A DNA stretch of 64,000 nt from Hetaerina americana. Lineage: Eukaryota > Arthropoda > Insecta > Odonata > Calopterygidae. A program made the position numbers and the translations under genes. Shown here piece by piece: positions 36,068-49,800 of the stretch (its first letter is position 1; each line of letters starts with the position of its first letter). Under the pieces are notes generated by a model, which did no database searches, had not been told where the DNA came from, and saw nothing but the letters and a program-made list of their open reading frames with translations. Location: positions 1-64,000 of the forward strand of contig JAKTNV010000115.1 in the NCBI GenBank assembly GCA_022747635.1. Reading direction: 5' to 3'.

Positions 36068-37522
36068 AAAAGTTTTATATGAAATATATATTTGAATAAG
36101 CATAACACTTACATACTTACTATTATTTCCACCAGTCAGTAGGAAATCAGCAACATGCTGAATTGGAGAGAGGTGAACAGGTTTACTATGTCAACACTCA
36201 ATAGCAGGCAGGTCAACTTAAAACTATGGCATTCCAATATCCTGCCAATCAATGAATGGCATTAAAATGACTGTTTCCACCTTTCCCTGATTCTCAATGC
36301 TCTGGGGCGCACAGACTCTTGGAAATCATAGTAAAATGACTTTAAAATGCATTTTTTTAATAACTGAAAAGTAGAATGCCTGAATGTGATCATAAAAATC
36401 AATAATGGTTTGGATAGGCTCGGGTATTAAAAAAATTGGGCTATAAAAGACCTTATACAGAATGATTTGATGGCTTATACATGGAATTGATCTTCAGATT
36501 TTCTATAGTTTTTTATTTTTAAAGTGAGCAAATAACTCTGAGCCATCCATTATTAGAAAAGGGGATACTTTAGTCTGAGCACAGTTTGCCAAATGCACTG
36601 AATATATTCCATGAAAAACAAAGCAAATTCGCTATTTTTCCACTTCATATTCAACAGGTTAGACTAGTTTCCAGGATGTAAGTAAAATTTGTATGTAAAC
36701 ATCAGGGTACTTTAATAGCTACCCCAACGAATTGGTAAAAAGAAGAAATTAGGCAATTAAAAATTATATCAGTGAGCAGTGGAGTTCTGACATATAATAT
36801 TCATTCTGGCAAAAAAATCTGCAGTACTGCGAACTCATGGCTGAAGGCTCATGGCCTAAATTTTGAAATGAAGAAAATGAACTTGAATAACATGCTAAAG
36901 AGAGAAATACCATTAATTCATAATGGGAGTGTCTAATAAAATGGCTGGATGACAATGGCCTAAGGATCTAACATTTGACTTTTTCCATTCCATAGACCAA
37001 AAGGGAAATTGAATTTTTTGCTTTTGCCAGCCATTTTGAAGCTATAAAACCCTTGTAAAATGTCGCTTCATCTTTGAGGTAGATATGGCAACAACAAGGC
37101 GTGAGAATATCAATGCCAATTGGAGACATACAGCACCTGCTATAATGTTTCACCAATCATAGTACCTGATGTGTGTATCATGGCTTTTCGTGTTGTTTAC
37201 TTTCACATAAAGCACCATAATGCTATTATATCCAGATTCACTTTTCTTCTGAAGATGCTGGATTCAATGTAAGATGAACATTAAGTCACACTATGGTTCA
37301 TTTGAAGTCACTCTTGAAATCCATGCAGGCATCACTGAATCATTCTTAAAACCTATAATAAAATATCAAAACCTGACATTTGCCAATTGGAAACTATACT
37401 GATGCAATACATGTAAACTAATTGTGCTCATCAAAGAAATGCATGGTGAGTTAGAGATTAACTGGTACTGAATATTAGATTTCTGTATGCAGAGTGATGG
37501 CAGATACAATGCAATGAATCAT
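36068..37522. other. Intergenic, nothing recognised
   Basis: AT-rich; no coding or repeat signal seen before the hairpin at 37523. Confidence 0.45.
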
Positions 37523-37610
37523 TGCAACAATTTCAGAGTGTAAAAATCAATCGCCTTGACCGGGATAAGCCAGTCAAGGCGATTGATTTTTACACTCCGA
37601 AATTGTTGCA
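37523..37610. repeat. 38-bp near-perfect inverted repeat with 12-nt loop
   Basis: The left arm 37523-37560 (TGCAACAATTTCAGAGTGTA...GCCTTGAC) and right arm 37573-37610 are complementary except for one position (A against G in TTTCAGAG/TTTCGGAG). The loop is CGGGATAAGCCA. It may be a small foldback transposon or a transcribed hairpin. It lies about 1.2 kb upstream of UBE4A. Confidence 0.9.
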
Positions 37611-38029
37611 TGGAAATGCATATTAGCGAATGACTCCATTAAAAGTTACTGTCAGGGCATCTACCACAGTTTCTTTGTAATGAATCATGTTTTAATGCTC
37701 ATGTAATAAACTTTACTCTATTATTATCCTTTATTGGTGGCTTCCCGTTGGCCAATCAAATATGCCTTCCTGTCAGACTCACTAGGATGACAGAAATGAA
37801 AACCAAATCTATCATAAGACTTGGGGAAATAGAATTTACTTGAGAGTATAAAATAGCATGGTAATAATTAAAGGAAGTGGAACTGCCTTCATAGCATACA
37901 TCTCCCAATGAGTTTAACTTCATCGATCCCAAAATGTCAAAGCCAATCTATGAAATGTGATAATCAGGTTTTTAATAGCTCATAGATAACACATCTATGC
38001 CCACCATGTATCAGGTTTTCAGGCTTAAA
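37611..38029. other. Intergenic, nothing recognised
   Basis: Stretch between the 38-bp hairpin and the tRNA-like repeat; no signal. Confidence 0.4.
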
Positions 38030-38252
38030 GGATGATTTCAAGAACCCTCCAATATTTTTTGTTTATTTCACATTGCCCCGAAAAAGGGCACTTTAGCCTT
38101 ACGTCGGAATTTTAAAATTTTATAAAAATATAAACAAAAAGAAGCACCCAAGCCCTATATGGAGAAAAACACAACTAGGCAGGAATCGAACCCGCATCCT
38201 CTGGGTTAGCAATGTTGAAGGACGTTACCCTACTGCCATTTGGGCCAGCGTA
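38030..38252 (-). mobile_element. tRNA-derived repeat, third type, minus strand
   Basis: On the minus strand the head ends with GATGCGGGTTCGATTCCTGC, a clear B box, within a tRNA-like region CGCTGGCCCAAATGGCAGTA. An associated body with GCACCCAAGCCCTATATGG and TTGCCCCGAAAAAGGGCA lies at 38070-38160. It could instead be a tRNA pseudogene; there is no acceptable acceptor stem. It lies just upstream of UBE4A. Confidence 0.5.
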
Positions 38253-38699
38253 ATAAATTTATTTCAATATTCTACCTTTTAAAGTAACTAAACAGTTTTT
38301 CAGTATCTTGATTAATCTTAATATTAAAATATTAAGTAGTGAAAGAGACTACTGCCATAACAACTAGATTTTTACTTTATATTTAAATACCTCAAAGCCG
38401 GTTCTTCTTCATAATAATATCAACATAGCGACATAATCAATAGATCTACGCAAAGAATCTGATAAAACAAACGGAAAATCGCATTTGAGGCAAACATAAT
38501 CTACCCAATAGTTCGTTATGTTCATGATACTCCGTCTTAATTTTGGCGGTACAATTTCGATTTTCTTCCTGCAATTTCCATGTTTCCTTTGTTTTTATTG
38601 TTACAAAATATTTGTACAGATGGCAGTGTTGTAGTGGTAGGAAAATTATCGTATCGTCATTTCTGGTTACGCAGTGTTGTGTTTACGTTGTTGGAAGTA

Positions 38700-38795
38700 A
38701 AATGGAACAAGATTAATACATAAATTACGACGAAGTGACTTCTGCATTCTTACGTTGCAGCCTTCTCCAGGTCTTCGCTCAGCTGTTTGTCTGAA
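38700..38795 (+). other. UBE4A: Probable non-coding first exon (5' UTR) of UBE4A
   Basis: A good donor (GTAAGT) starts at 38796, and the acceptor TTGTAG ends at 38892, two bases before the UBE4A start codon at 38894. This implies a short 97-bp intron and an upstream untranslated exon ending at 38795. The 5' limit is not visible; 38700 is only a placeholder, and I see no convincing TATA box or initiator. Confidence 0.5.
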
Positions 38796-38892
38796 GTAAG
38801 TATTGATGATTCAGTAAAATGTTTACACCTCTTCAAAATATATTTGACATGTTGTGGGAAAATTTTTATTTTTTTATCTCTTTTCATTGTAG

Positions 38893-40803
38893 GATGACGG
38901 ACAACATAAAAAACAATCCATTTACTGCATTGTTTGCGTCTGTGAATCAGCCAGAAGTATTCGCGCCCGAAATGACAGATAGTGGCTCAGCTAGTAAAAG
39001 CACAATTCAGGGAGAACATTCGAAATCTCCAACCGAAGAGGTGGAGCCTGTTGAAAAAGAATTGAAAGAAAGATTAGAAATAAACCAAATTGTGGAAGAT
39101 GTATTTCAGTTGACCCTCAACAAGCAGCCACGTCCCCCAATGAAAGGCAGCTTGCCTTCCTGTCATCTTGTATTATTAGAGGAACTGGCATCTGCTCTTG
39201 CTCCTCAAAACCTGATAGATATACAAACTCTCGAGCCTGCCCTTTTTGAAAGGCTGATGTTGACTGAGCCTGCCAATCATGTGTTGCCCATTAACGGTCG
39301 GTCATCTCCGGTGGGGGGTGAGCATGCAGTGCAACGGGATGTTTTAATATATCTTTTTGAATGTTTTCGTAGGCTAAGCGAAAGATTAGACACCGATTTT
39401 GGTGATGTCCCCAAAAATTCACATCAAAATATCCGAGCTGGAAGACTTTCTCAAATGGTTACAATAGTTTTACAGAATGCTTCTACTGCTTTGCGTCAAC
39501 CTGATCTCTTTCCAGGGCAACGACTAGATTCGCAGTTACTTCGTTTGTTTGCTGAATCACATAGCCCAGAACTTAGGTCTTTCGTTAATGGAATTGTTGT
39601 AGTGTTCCCGAAGGAGGAAGAAGGAGAAGCTGACGAACTACAAGCTGCTTTCGTTCCAGTTCTGAACTTGGCGCAGAATGAAATTTCTCGTGGAGGTTTG
39701 TCAGCCCTCGATCGTAGTGTTTATGATCTCCTTCACGTGTTTGCATTGAATGACCGTCTCGCCCCCGTGCTGCTGGCATGTTCAACTCCAGCGAATCCAA
39801 ACCGTGGCCGTGATTATGCGAACACAATTTTAGGTGCTATACTTTCTCCCTCCACCATCCCTGAATCTCCTGAGGTACCTTATGCGTTCTTCGATCAAAG
39901 AACCACCCTAGGACAGGGTTCTATCCGTGCTGAAGAGGAGGTAGCCTGGACTGCATTGGGTGCTGTACGCGAAGGTGCTGCGAGAATATTTGAATCTCTG
40001 CTCAGACACCCTGGTGAGATTCGCCATCGTACTCTGACATGGCTGGCGTCATGCCTGGACGCAAATGCACCCCGAGGGCGTATATGGAACTCCTTGCACG
40101 GTCCCGGGGCCCTCGGTCCAGGTCCTGCCGCACATTCTTGTGCCTCAGATGGTTTTGCCTTAAATCTCTGTGCCGTGCTCCTCCGCCTCTGCCAGCCTTT
40201 TGTGCACGAGCACACGCACCCAAGGTTAATGCGGATAGACCCCACATATTACGCGGCTACTCTGAGAAGTGTCAACTCGGGAAACAGTTCTGCCGTTGAC
40301 GAAGAGCGAAAAAAGCGTGGCATACACCTCAACATAACTGGCGAAGAGACGTGCCTGATTCCCCCTCTGCCATCTCTCTCCGAAGGGAGCAGCGGTGCCG
40401 AATCAAGGAGTGGTGTTGCTAGGCCTCAAGCTGAGAATTATACATTCCTCACCGAATGCTTTTTCATGACACACAAAGCCATAGACTTAGGTTTCCGTGT
40501 CGCCCACGAGCGGCTTCTGCGTATATCCCAGGATCTGGGGAGGATGAGGAGAGTGTACCATGAGGTACGTGCCCAGAGTGAAATGGGTGGCATCGGTGGG
40601 AGCAACCCTGGGGAGGCCGAGGAAGCCATCGTGGAGAGGGTGCGGATTGGCACTACTGAGGTGCTGTGCTTGAGAACGGCCATGGTTCAGCCACAGACTC
40701 TGAGCTTGATGGCACAAATGCATGTTGCCACATCAATGTGGCTCGTCCAGGTTGCTCTGTGCGACATTGATGGGGAAGCCAAGAAACGTACTCGGGACAC
40801 AGG
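38893..40803 (+). CDS. UBE4A: UBE4A coding exon 1 (transcript exon 2)
   Basis: This large 1.9-kb exon encodes residues 1-636 plus two bases, more than half the protein, in a gene whose other exons are mostly 84-205 bp. It holds the acidic N-terminal region and the start of the Ufd2 core, including [13 protein letters not shown] and the serine-rich loop [13 protein letters not shown]. The donor is GG|GTACTT at 40804, supported because only phase 2 joins to the next exon to give [15 protein letters not shown]. Without splicing the frame would run on to a stop at 40885. Confidence 0.9.
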
Positions 40804-43800
40804 GTACTTCCTATGTTTACTAATTCCTATCTTAGGCAATAATGCTATACTTAGAGAAGTTATCAAGAAAATATCCCAAGCATGAGGCATATGTGGTTTT
40901 TCAGTTTACCAGAATTGTATATTTAATGTCGTGGTTACTTCCTCCTAATCATTACTTGAATCTTATGGTAAAGCTTTTGAATGATTACTGGAATGCCTTT
41001 TTGTTAAAGTTTTTATTTTAATTAAGATTATTTTCTTCTATGTAGTCAAATGCAAAACTAATTCCCTTGAGCTAGGTTTTTCAGACCGTATTTAGCATTA
41101 ATTGCAAACGTTTGTTTGTTTTGTTTAGAAAAATGTAGATTTTCTTTCAGCAATTGTAAGTTTTATATTTTGCATATTTTTCCAGTTAGTCCTGGAGAAG
41201 TTTGGCTTTGACTTCATTAAATCTCAAGTGACATTTATTGGTTTTTGGTGAAAGATTATTATCCAATACTTAATACTTTCTCACTAACCATATTCCATAT
41301 GCCCTTCGATAATTATTTAATGAATTACCTTGCCCAGTGTTCATGCGCTTCAATGGTGCTCATAACAGTCCAAATGTGTTTATTTATAAGTTTCTTTCCT
41401 CATGTGGTATGATTAAGTGAACGATATGATTACAGAAATGGAGAGTGTTAAAATCCTTCTAGTTAGTATAGTACCATTTAATTGTAACATGGTCCATTAA
41501 TGGGATCTTGAAAATTCCTTTTGTGAAAAATGAGCGATTATTAATTATGGTGCATGTGCAGAATTATGGGATGGGAGACACCTCTCCTAGGCTAAAAAAA
41601 TTGAAGGTGGATGGTGTGAGAACATATTGTGAAGTTTCAAGAGCCAGTTTATGTAAAGATTGAGTTAAAACTAATAGATTCATCCATTGGGGCAGCATTA
41701 TTTGTGAGACAATATGCCTCCTTAGTAACTAATGATCCTCTGAAAGTATTTAGAATGAAAACCTGTGGAATGATAATGATGATGTATTGATATGCCAAGG
41801 TTATGTTGATTATAGGTATCAGAATGGGTTTCATAATCACCTTCATTTGAAGCATATATGCATATGTCATTGCATGAGTTTGAAGGTTCTGTAAATTTTC
41901 CTTTTTGAATGCTGCGACTAATTTACCCTATTATAACTTATAACTATTATAACCTTCAATGTTATTGGATATTATTATAACGTACAATTTAATATTTTTT
42001 AATTAATCTGGGTGTTTATTGGTTCCATTTTGGACAGATATGCTCCAGGTGTATGCCGCGATGTGTTCTTCCCACTGCCTAGTGGACCACCTGCTGCTGA
42101 AGATGGTGCTGCAATTCCACCTCTATTGTCATGTGTGCCAGAGCAGGTGGTTGAAAATGTGGCAGGCTTTCTGTCATTCTGCCGTCGTTTCTCTCGTCAT
42201 ACTCTGGAGGAATGTGGTGGATCAGGTGGCCTGGATCCCCTTCTCACTGTGATTTTGGTGTTCATGGGTGCTCCGGAACGTATTCGCAATCCACATCTGC
42301 GAGCTGGTTTGGCAGAGAGTCTGGAAGCACTACTCCCTCCCAGTCACAGAGGTGCGGCAGAAGAGAGTCCAGATGAAGTATCTAGTATTCCAGGATTCAA
42401 TCGTGAAAGGCTGTTCCTTGAACATCCTCACCGCCTTCAGGTATGGTGACATCTGTCACAATAAGGGATTCTGCAAATTAGTACTCTTGTGTAAGCCTGT
42501 GACCTTTTTTCTTTGTAACTATTCAGTTTTAAGTTAAGGAAGATTGCCATGGATAGGTTAAACAATATTATGTTTGCAAGAATGTAAATTCAGTTTGCGA
42601 TGCCCTGGCACAGCAGTAAATATTCATTCTGGAACCACAATTAAGGAAAAATTTCCTTAAATGTTACCGACTACCATTGATAGCATTCTCATTTTGGAGC
42701 ACTTCAAAAGTCTATAAATGTGACTCTTGTAGCAATACAGTACATACACTGCATCAATTCAACAAAATGCTTCAGGATTAGGACTTTGATCAAAGACATT
42801 ACCAATCAATATTAAGTGTAATAAATTAGAATTTCATTATGATAACAATAATAATGCATTTATTTGTCCGGAGATTTGGTGCATATTCACATATACACAA
42901 ATATGGGACACGTCAGACATACAATTCACAATTTTAGAAAAAATACTATTTATACATGCACATACCTATGTATACCAATGTACCATTATATTTACATATT
43001 ATTTGGTTAAGTCAGAATTGATGTGTAGTGACAATTCCAGAAAATTATTTACAGAATAGAACATATTGTTTTATAATAGGTTGAACAGCTTTCTCCTGAA
43101 AACGTACTTTTATTTCATGTTTACTTTCATGGGGAAGTTTATTGAATTGTTAACCAAGACCATTGCTTTAAGACCATTGCTTTAAGACCATTGCTTTGGG
43201 CCCATTAGCAGTATTGTGCATTCTGACAAATGGCTGCTGTAGGCCATTGCAGGTCCTTATATAGTGACTATGGTGATTCATGATAAAATAATCCAATTTT
43301 TAGGTTTTTTCTAATCTGTTTCACTTTATTTTTGTAATGATTTCCCTGGGCTAGTTCAACCCCTCCAGAGGAAGCTGTGTTACGTAGTTGAGGAACCATT
43401 CCTCAGTGGGTTTATGTTAATTGTATATTAATATATCTGTGTAGTTATTAAACCATTATGTGTAAGACAATATATTGGATGTTTAAGTCTTAAATTTCCT
43501 CCCCTGCCAAAAACTATTGAGGTTTTCCAGTTTATTTTGGTTCATTATATTAATTTGAATGTTTGATTTTGAAGTTCTGCTCTAGTTCAGCTTCATGTTC
43601 TCCATTACAGGTTGTGGAATCCCTTTTACATGTGTTCGTTGGAATTGAAATGACAGGTCAGAGTGTTACCTTTGAACAGAAATTTAACTACCGCCGACCA
43701 ATGTATTTTATTATGGATTATTTATGGCAAATTGAGGAACACAAAAATTCTTTCAAGTAAGTTTAAGTGTTGTTACTGCATCACATCATTCACAGCTTGT

Positions 43801-46800
43801 TCAGTCATTAGCAAATGATAGCTGCATGCATATTAAGTGAACACCTTGAAGTGTTTGTCTCTTTATTCTGCTGGGTGCAGGGCTGGATTTATGAGGAGGA
43901 AACTGTGTTACAGGAATCATTCTTCATTGGTGTCCCTTTAATTTAAATGCACCGTCATGAATCTTTGTAGAAATCATGGGCAAATGCTGCTTGTAGCTTA
44001 GTGCAGAGTCCCCCTAGCGATTAATCCAGCCCCAAATGAATGGCCTCATTAAAACAGTTTGTATTTGTCATCTTTGATATTTTCTGGGTGACATAGTAGT
44101 CTTCTGGGAAGAGTGCTAGTTTACTGGCTGGAGGGTGTTGGGTCTTAACACTGGTAATCTCACCGGACACCCACCATTAAACTCAAGTTTTTTGTTCAAA
44201 GCCTCTGTATAGTATTACTACAACAGGAGTTTTAGTGTTTATTGTAGTTTGGAATTTCAGTTTTGTTTGTTTGAAGTGGGGCTAATAAATGTAGGAGGGC
44301 ACATTCTCTTTACATTTAAAAACCTACCATGTGTGGTAGAATGCCAATTATATAAAAAGTGTTTTAAATGTAAATTTTAAAGTTTGCTGTTAAATGAACC
44401 TTTTACCAACCTTTTGTGGCAGTATTGAAATATACTTTTCATTCTACATAGAATGACAAATTTTGTTTTCGGTGTGTAGTCTGTTAATATTGGAGTACAT
44501 ACATGATATCTCATGTCTTCTGTACTAACAATTTTTGGACGACTTAGAGTGTATTGGCTGTATTAATAGCTTAATGGTACTGATAACCAGTCTTGTGCAT
44601 GTTTAATCAGTAAAATTAAACTGCATATTGGCAATACTACTGCCACCGCATGGACTTTAACCACTTTATGAAATAACAATTGAATATTGAGGTATATTAT
44701 TTAGCATCCAATGACTATATGGAATTGGGTACTTATATTATTTAGGTGTTGGTAGCAAGTGCTAATTTTGGGTGTTTTGTCAAAATTTTCTTGTTTGTTG
44801 TTGTAGGCTATAACAAAATGGTTATTTTAATTTAAAATGAATTTATTTAGCATCCAATGACTGTATGGAATTGGGTACTTATATTATTTAGGTGTTGGTA
44901 GCAAGTACTAATTTTGGGTGTTTTGTCAAAATTTTCTTGTTTGTTGTTGTAGGCTATAACAAAATGGTTATTTTAATTTAAAATGAATTTATTGAGTTGA
45001 GTATATATGATGAGACATAAAGAATAATTAAAAGTGCATTAAAGTATTAGCTATGGTAAATCATTAATGTTTTGTTGGAATTAGTTCAACATGTGGAAAA
45101 GCTCATTTCATAGCTGGAGGTTGTGCTTTTTAGAAAATTACATTATTTTTTGACATAGTATTTAATGTGAATGTGTCAAGTTGCATACAGTAGTGCATAC
45201 ATTTTGTTTCGGAGCATATAAAGTGATGTGCCTTTTCTCTCTCATAGCCTTGGATTATCTGCCATTATCTTCATTGGATCCATTCACTCTTCAAATTTCT
45301 TTTATTCCCTCCCCCCCCCCTCCATTTCTCCTAAACAAATATTCACTTTACATAAGATCTGTAGCTCCGTATCTTAATTGCAGTGATTATTGGGGCAGAG
45401 GGTAGGGGGTACATCCCTGTTTTTTTTCCTTTTTTTTTATGTAGCAAACATCTTAATGTTTATAATTTAGGTTAGTCGCATTTAAAAACAGCTAATTTGC
45501 TGCATATAGAATAAAAAACGCCAATATTTTGAAGTGCACATAAATAACTAGCCAAACATGGGGCTTCTTTTGCCTTTTTTTCACTTATCGAGCTTCTTAA
45601 TGTTTGTAGCTAAAGAAATTTAAGAGACCAAATATGGTGTCATTCCAGCGTGTGACGCTGGAATCTAGTCTTTATTATGCAGCCACTTATTTAAAGTTAA
45701 GTTTCCTGAATCGCAGGGTCACGTACTGGGATGACACCTTGACAATTGTCATCCCGCTATGTGTTAGCGGATGAGATACCGCGGCGGTAAGAAGTAGGGG
45801 TTGCTGAGAACTTGTCATTCCAGTCTGGAATCCAGTTTTCTTTACAAATTCACCAAAAGTGCTTCATTCTATAACGCAAAACCCATACTTACCAAACCAA
45901 ATGCATTACTTGCAATTAAGTTTCCTGGATTCCAGACTAGAATGATACCGTCATAAAAGAACCAGTGCCAGCTACTTTAATGACACCTTCCTGATAGTCA
46001 ATGTTCGTACAGTGTCTAGCTACTCAGATAACAGGAAGAAGGTGCTGGAATGACAGCAGAATAAGGCTACTTAGATGGCAAGGAGGAGCTATTTTAATGA
46101 TGGTTGTTATCGTTGGTAACTTAGAGCTCTAATAAATATTTGCCTTTTTTTCTGCTTGAGAAGTTTGGGTTATGCAAGAAGTCTAATGGAGCAAAATATG
46201 GAAGACAAGAGATAAGTGCATTCTACGCAGCATGTCTCACTAATTAGTATGTAAATTATGTATCCAAAACTGCACAAACTATCTCATTTTGCTTCAATTG
46301 CATCAGCTACATGAATAGAAAAATTCACTTTTGAAATATAATTCAGTGATTTTTCTCTATCAGTCAGGTAACCATTACTTTGGGGTGCATGCTATGAAGT
46401 ACCCATGCAGTGATATACTAACGGTCATGGGCAGAGTTCATGTGATCACTTGGCCATATATCTTTTAAACCAATATCTTATAAACTAATCTTTCCTTGAA
46501 TTCAAGAACATTTTCATACATGCAACCAATTTTGCAATGTCAGGTGATGATTCTCTGTTCGCATGTTTTGACTTACAAGAATTCAATTCTAATGAAGCTT
46601 TGCACAACCTTGAATAACACATTTACAATTTCTTGTCAAGTAGTCCTTTATTCATTGGCAAATTTTGTTTGTTCCAAGTCATATAGCTTTGTTTCCCTAG
46701 TTATCAATTTTTATGAATTCTCTAATTTTAGGCGACTTGCAGCTGAAGTCGAGGCTAACCAAGAATCTGTTTCACCACCATTATTTTTGCGTTTTGTTAA

Positions 46801-49800
46801 CTTACTCATGAATGATGCTGTGTTCTTGTTGGATGATGCTTTGAGTAATATGGCTCAATTGCGGCAAATGCAGTCAGCAAGGTTTGTATCCTTATTACTT
46901 TATTATGGTTATATTATCATATTAATAACATATATTATTGTTATTTGTCAGAACTGCATGCATTATAACATTTTATCCATTTCACTTAATTTTGTTGGTC
47001 TTGATGGCAGTCTATTATCAATTTCAATGTTAGCAGGGTTATGTTGTGATAATTAAACATATTTTCCCTTTTCTGCCTTTTCTGCATTAGTGAAACAAAA
47101 GAATAGGCTTTGCATCTGAAATTTCAGAAGAAGCTAAATATCCTAGCATAAGTAATAACCTAATTGTAGTCAATATTGCAATTAGCCATATTTAATTATA
47201 AATATTAGTGATCAGCCTTGGTAAATAAAAATTCTTGAGTGTCAACCACCTTATTCTTAACAGACTATGCAACATAAATCTCATAAATTTTTCAAACAAG
47301 TAATGGCATTCTTAATGGTTTTGGAATACTTATCAAATTGGCTTGGTTAATATAAGATGAATCATCAAATCGTTTCATTTCCTTAGGGCTGCATACAAAT
47401 GTTCTCTATGAAATAAAAAGTTGTATTAGGGCATATTGTAGATGCTTTAGCACATCATTGTAGTGTTTCAAGTTGGAAATGTAATTACCAAATTGGAAAA
47501 TGAATTTCTGTTTCTATGGAGCTCTGGTAAAGGTTATTACCTATTACAATTTCAATTCAGTCACTTGTTATCATATACCTTAATGTGGATAGTAAATAGA
47601 ATATGGTAGTATTAAGCTTTCATATGAATCATTCCTTATGGCAATCTTGTATGCATCATGGCACTGCCGACTTGTCTTTGCAAAACTGTTGCTGTAAGAG
47701 TTTTAAGTCTTAAATTCTCATTATTATTTCATCGAACTAACATGAGGCCACAAAAAAATTATATAAACAAGACAATATGTTAAACGTTAGTATTTTGCTA
47801 TTTACACCTGCACCAATTCTCATCTGCATCTCATCTTTCAATGTTATGGAATGATATTTATATATAGCATAGCAGCCTAGTAGGTAAAGCATAATTATTT
47901 TTCATTTATTCATTTATTTTTGTGTGGTTTAGAGAATCTGGGGAGTGGCAGGACTTGCCAAGATCCGAGAGAGAACAGAATGAGGGAAACTTTCAGCGCA
48001 TTGGAATGATTGCCAGGTTAGTGTGGAAAAATTGGCTTAATCTTTTATTCTAAAAATGTTATGATGATTATTTGCACATTTTATGTTGGGTGCTCTATGG
48101 CACCTTAAAAATTGAAGGGATTATTGGAAAATTCATTATGTGAATAAATAATAATGCGATTGAATTTTCAATGCACAAGTTATGAATTGATAATTATTGC
48201 ATTAATTTTAGATCTAGCATTTGTTTTAAGAGAAGGCCTCAGACTATATCCCACTGTTTCCCTTAATAGTGTTTTAAACACCATTAAGTGTAAAATATTG
48301 TTGTTTTCGTATGACAGAAAAGCTATTGTGAGGGAATCAACACTTGACTTAACAGTAGAGAAAAATAGAGGGCTGCTGTAATTCAATCTGAAGGTTGAAG
48401 TACTGATGATGATGACCCTTACTGTTTGTATGGAATCGAACTATTCTGTAGCTCTACATACTTTCTCCATCCCCTCATACCTTTCAAAATGTCAATTCTT
48501 CTCTTTCCCTTGCTCACCTGACATTTCCCTTATATCACAGCCTATGGCAGTCCATCACTGTTCTGTATTTCCTCCCTCCCCGTTTCCTGCCTTCTTCAAA
48601 ATCTTCTTTAAGAGGCTTCTAAGTTTCCTTGCCATTTAGGGCCCATCATTTCTGTTTGTTTCCATTCCTTTTATTTTTTTGTGCCCCCACATTCATTTCC
48701 CTCTAATCTATTCTTCTCTCCTTAGAAGCAATATTTTGAAATTGTAATGTAGTATTCTATTTCCAAACATTGATCAATCATCATAATCAATTGTCAAGCA
48801 AAACTCCAATACTTTTTCTTTATGCTGAAAATGTCAAAAGGTAACGTAAATGCCACCATTAGTGATTAATAACATCTTCAATATTTCTTAGGTCTTTCAT
48901 GCATATGAATAAATATGCTGCTCTGAATTGACATATATTCAAGGTTGCTGGTCAGTGATATTTTAATGTAATCAGATATATTATTGGTTTTAAAAATGAC
49001 CCATCTTTAGCTGTTGGAAAGTAATTAATTCAAAATGAAAACACTACAAAAATAACACATTTTCGAAAGTGGATGTCTCAGAAAAGATGATAGACATGGA
49101 TCCGAGAATGGGACATGGAGCAGTCATATGCGCGAGTGGAAATTGAAGTGGAATCAATAAATAATTTTAAATGCCCGTGGTATTAATAGGAAATTATCCA
49201 GAATAATTTCAAATCATTTTCCCTCCAATGTGCTTGCAACAAATAATTTTGTTTTCCATTTATTGGTCAACTTCTCAGTGTGATTTTAGACAAGGAAAAA
49301 TTGAAATAATAATTGTATCAATATAATATACATACCTAAGCTACTTGAATAGTGAATCATAATTGTATTAAAAGGAAATTTGATTGTTGTGCAATGATTA
49401 TTTGATGACTTATGGTCATTGCTTTGTAAATTTGAATGATATAACATTCTTGAGCATATTTTATAATCATTGATAGAAATCTCAGAGAAATTTTCGGGTT
49501 ATATGGGGACATAGATTTCCAGATACTATCATGTATGAATGTTACGGTAACGTTTGGTGATTCTCCCGCTGTGAGGCATGATTTCCATATTTTAGTTGTT
49601 TTAAATTAGGACATTTATGTTTGGTTGAGTAGAACAGTTTTTTATAGGCTGGCAGGAATTATTTTATATTTGATGTTTGCTGATTTTTTAAACTTTCCTA
49701 GATTTTCTTTATATATATATTAATATTGTATATTATTTTCTTATCTAAAGGTACATTGTTGATTATAAACTTTAAGTTTCAAGCTCTTATTATTGTAATG

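Noticed and set aside
38819..38893. In-frame ATG at 38819 as the UBE4A start
   Set aside because: A donor at 38796 and acceptor at 38891-38892 flank this piece, it is AT-rich, and MFTPLQNIFDML... has no family similarity; [12 protein letters not shown] at 38894 does.
43360..43960. Dispersed repeat pair (GAGGAAGCTGTGTTACG and GAGGAAACTGTGTTACAG)
   Set aside because: Similarity extends only about 40 bp with gaps; not enough to define an element.
45440..46200. CRISPR array
   Set aside because: Palindromes are irregularly spaced and not directly repeated with uniform spacers; they fit bacterial intergenic hairpins better.
47868..47895. SINE head CAGCCTAGTAGGTAAAGCAT
   Set aside because: Under 30 bp with no body; could be chance.
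48060..48300. LINE 5' UTR fragment in a UBE4A intron
   Set aside because: Only GTTTCCCTTAATAGTGTTTT resembles the LINE 5' UTR (GTTTCCCGTTGCC..AATAGTGTTT); too short to claim.
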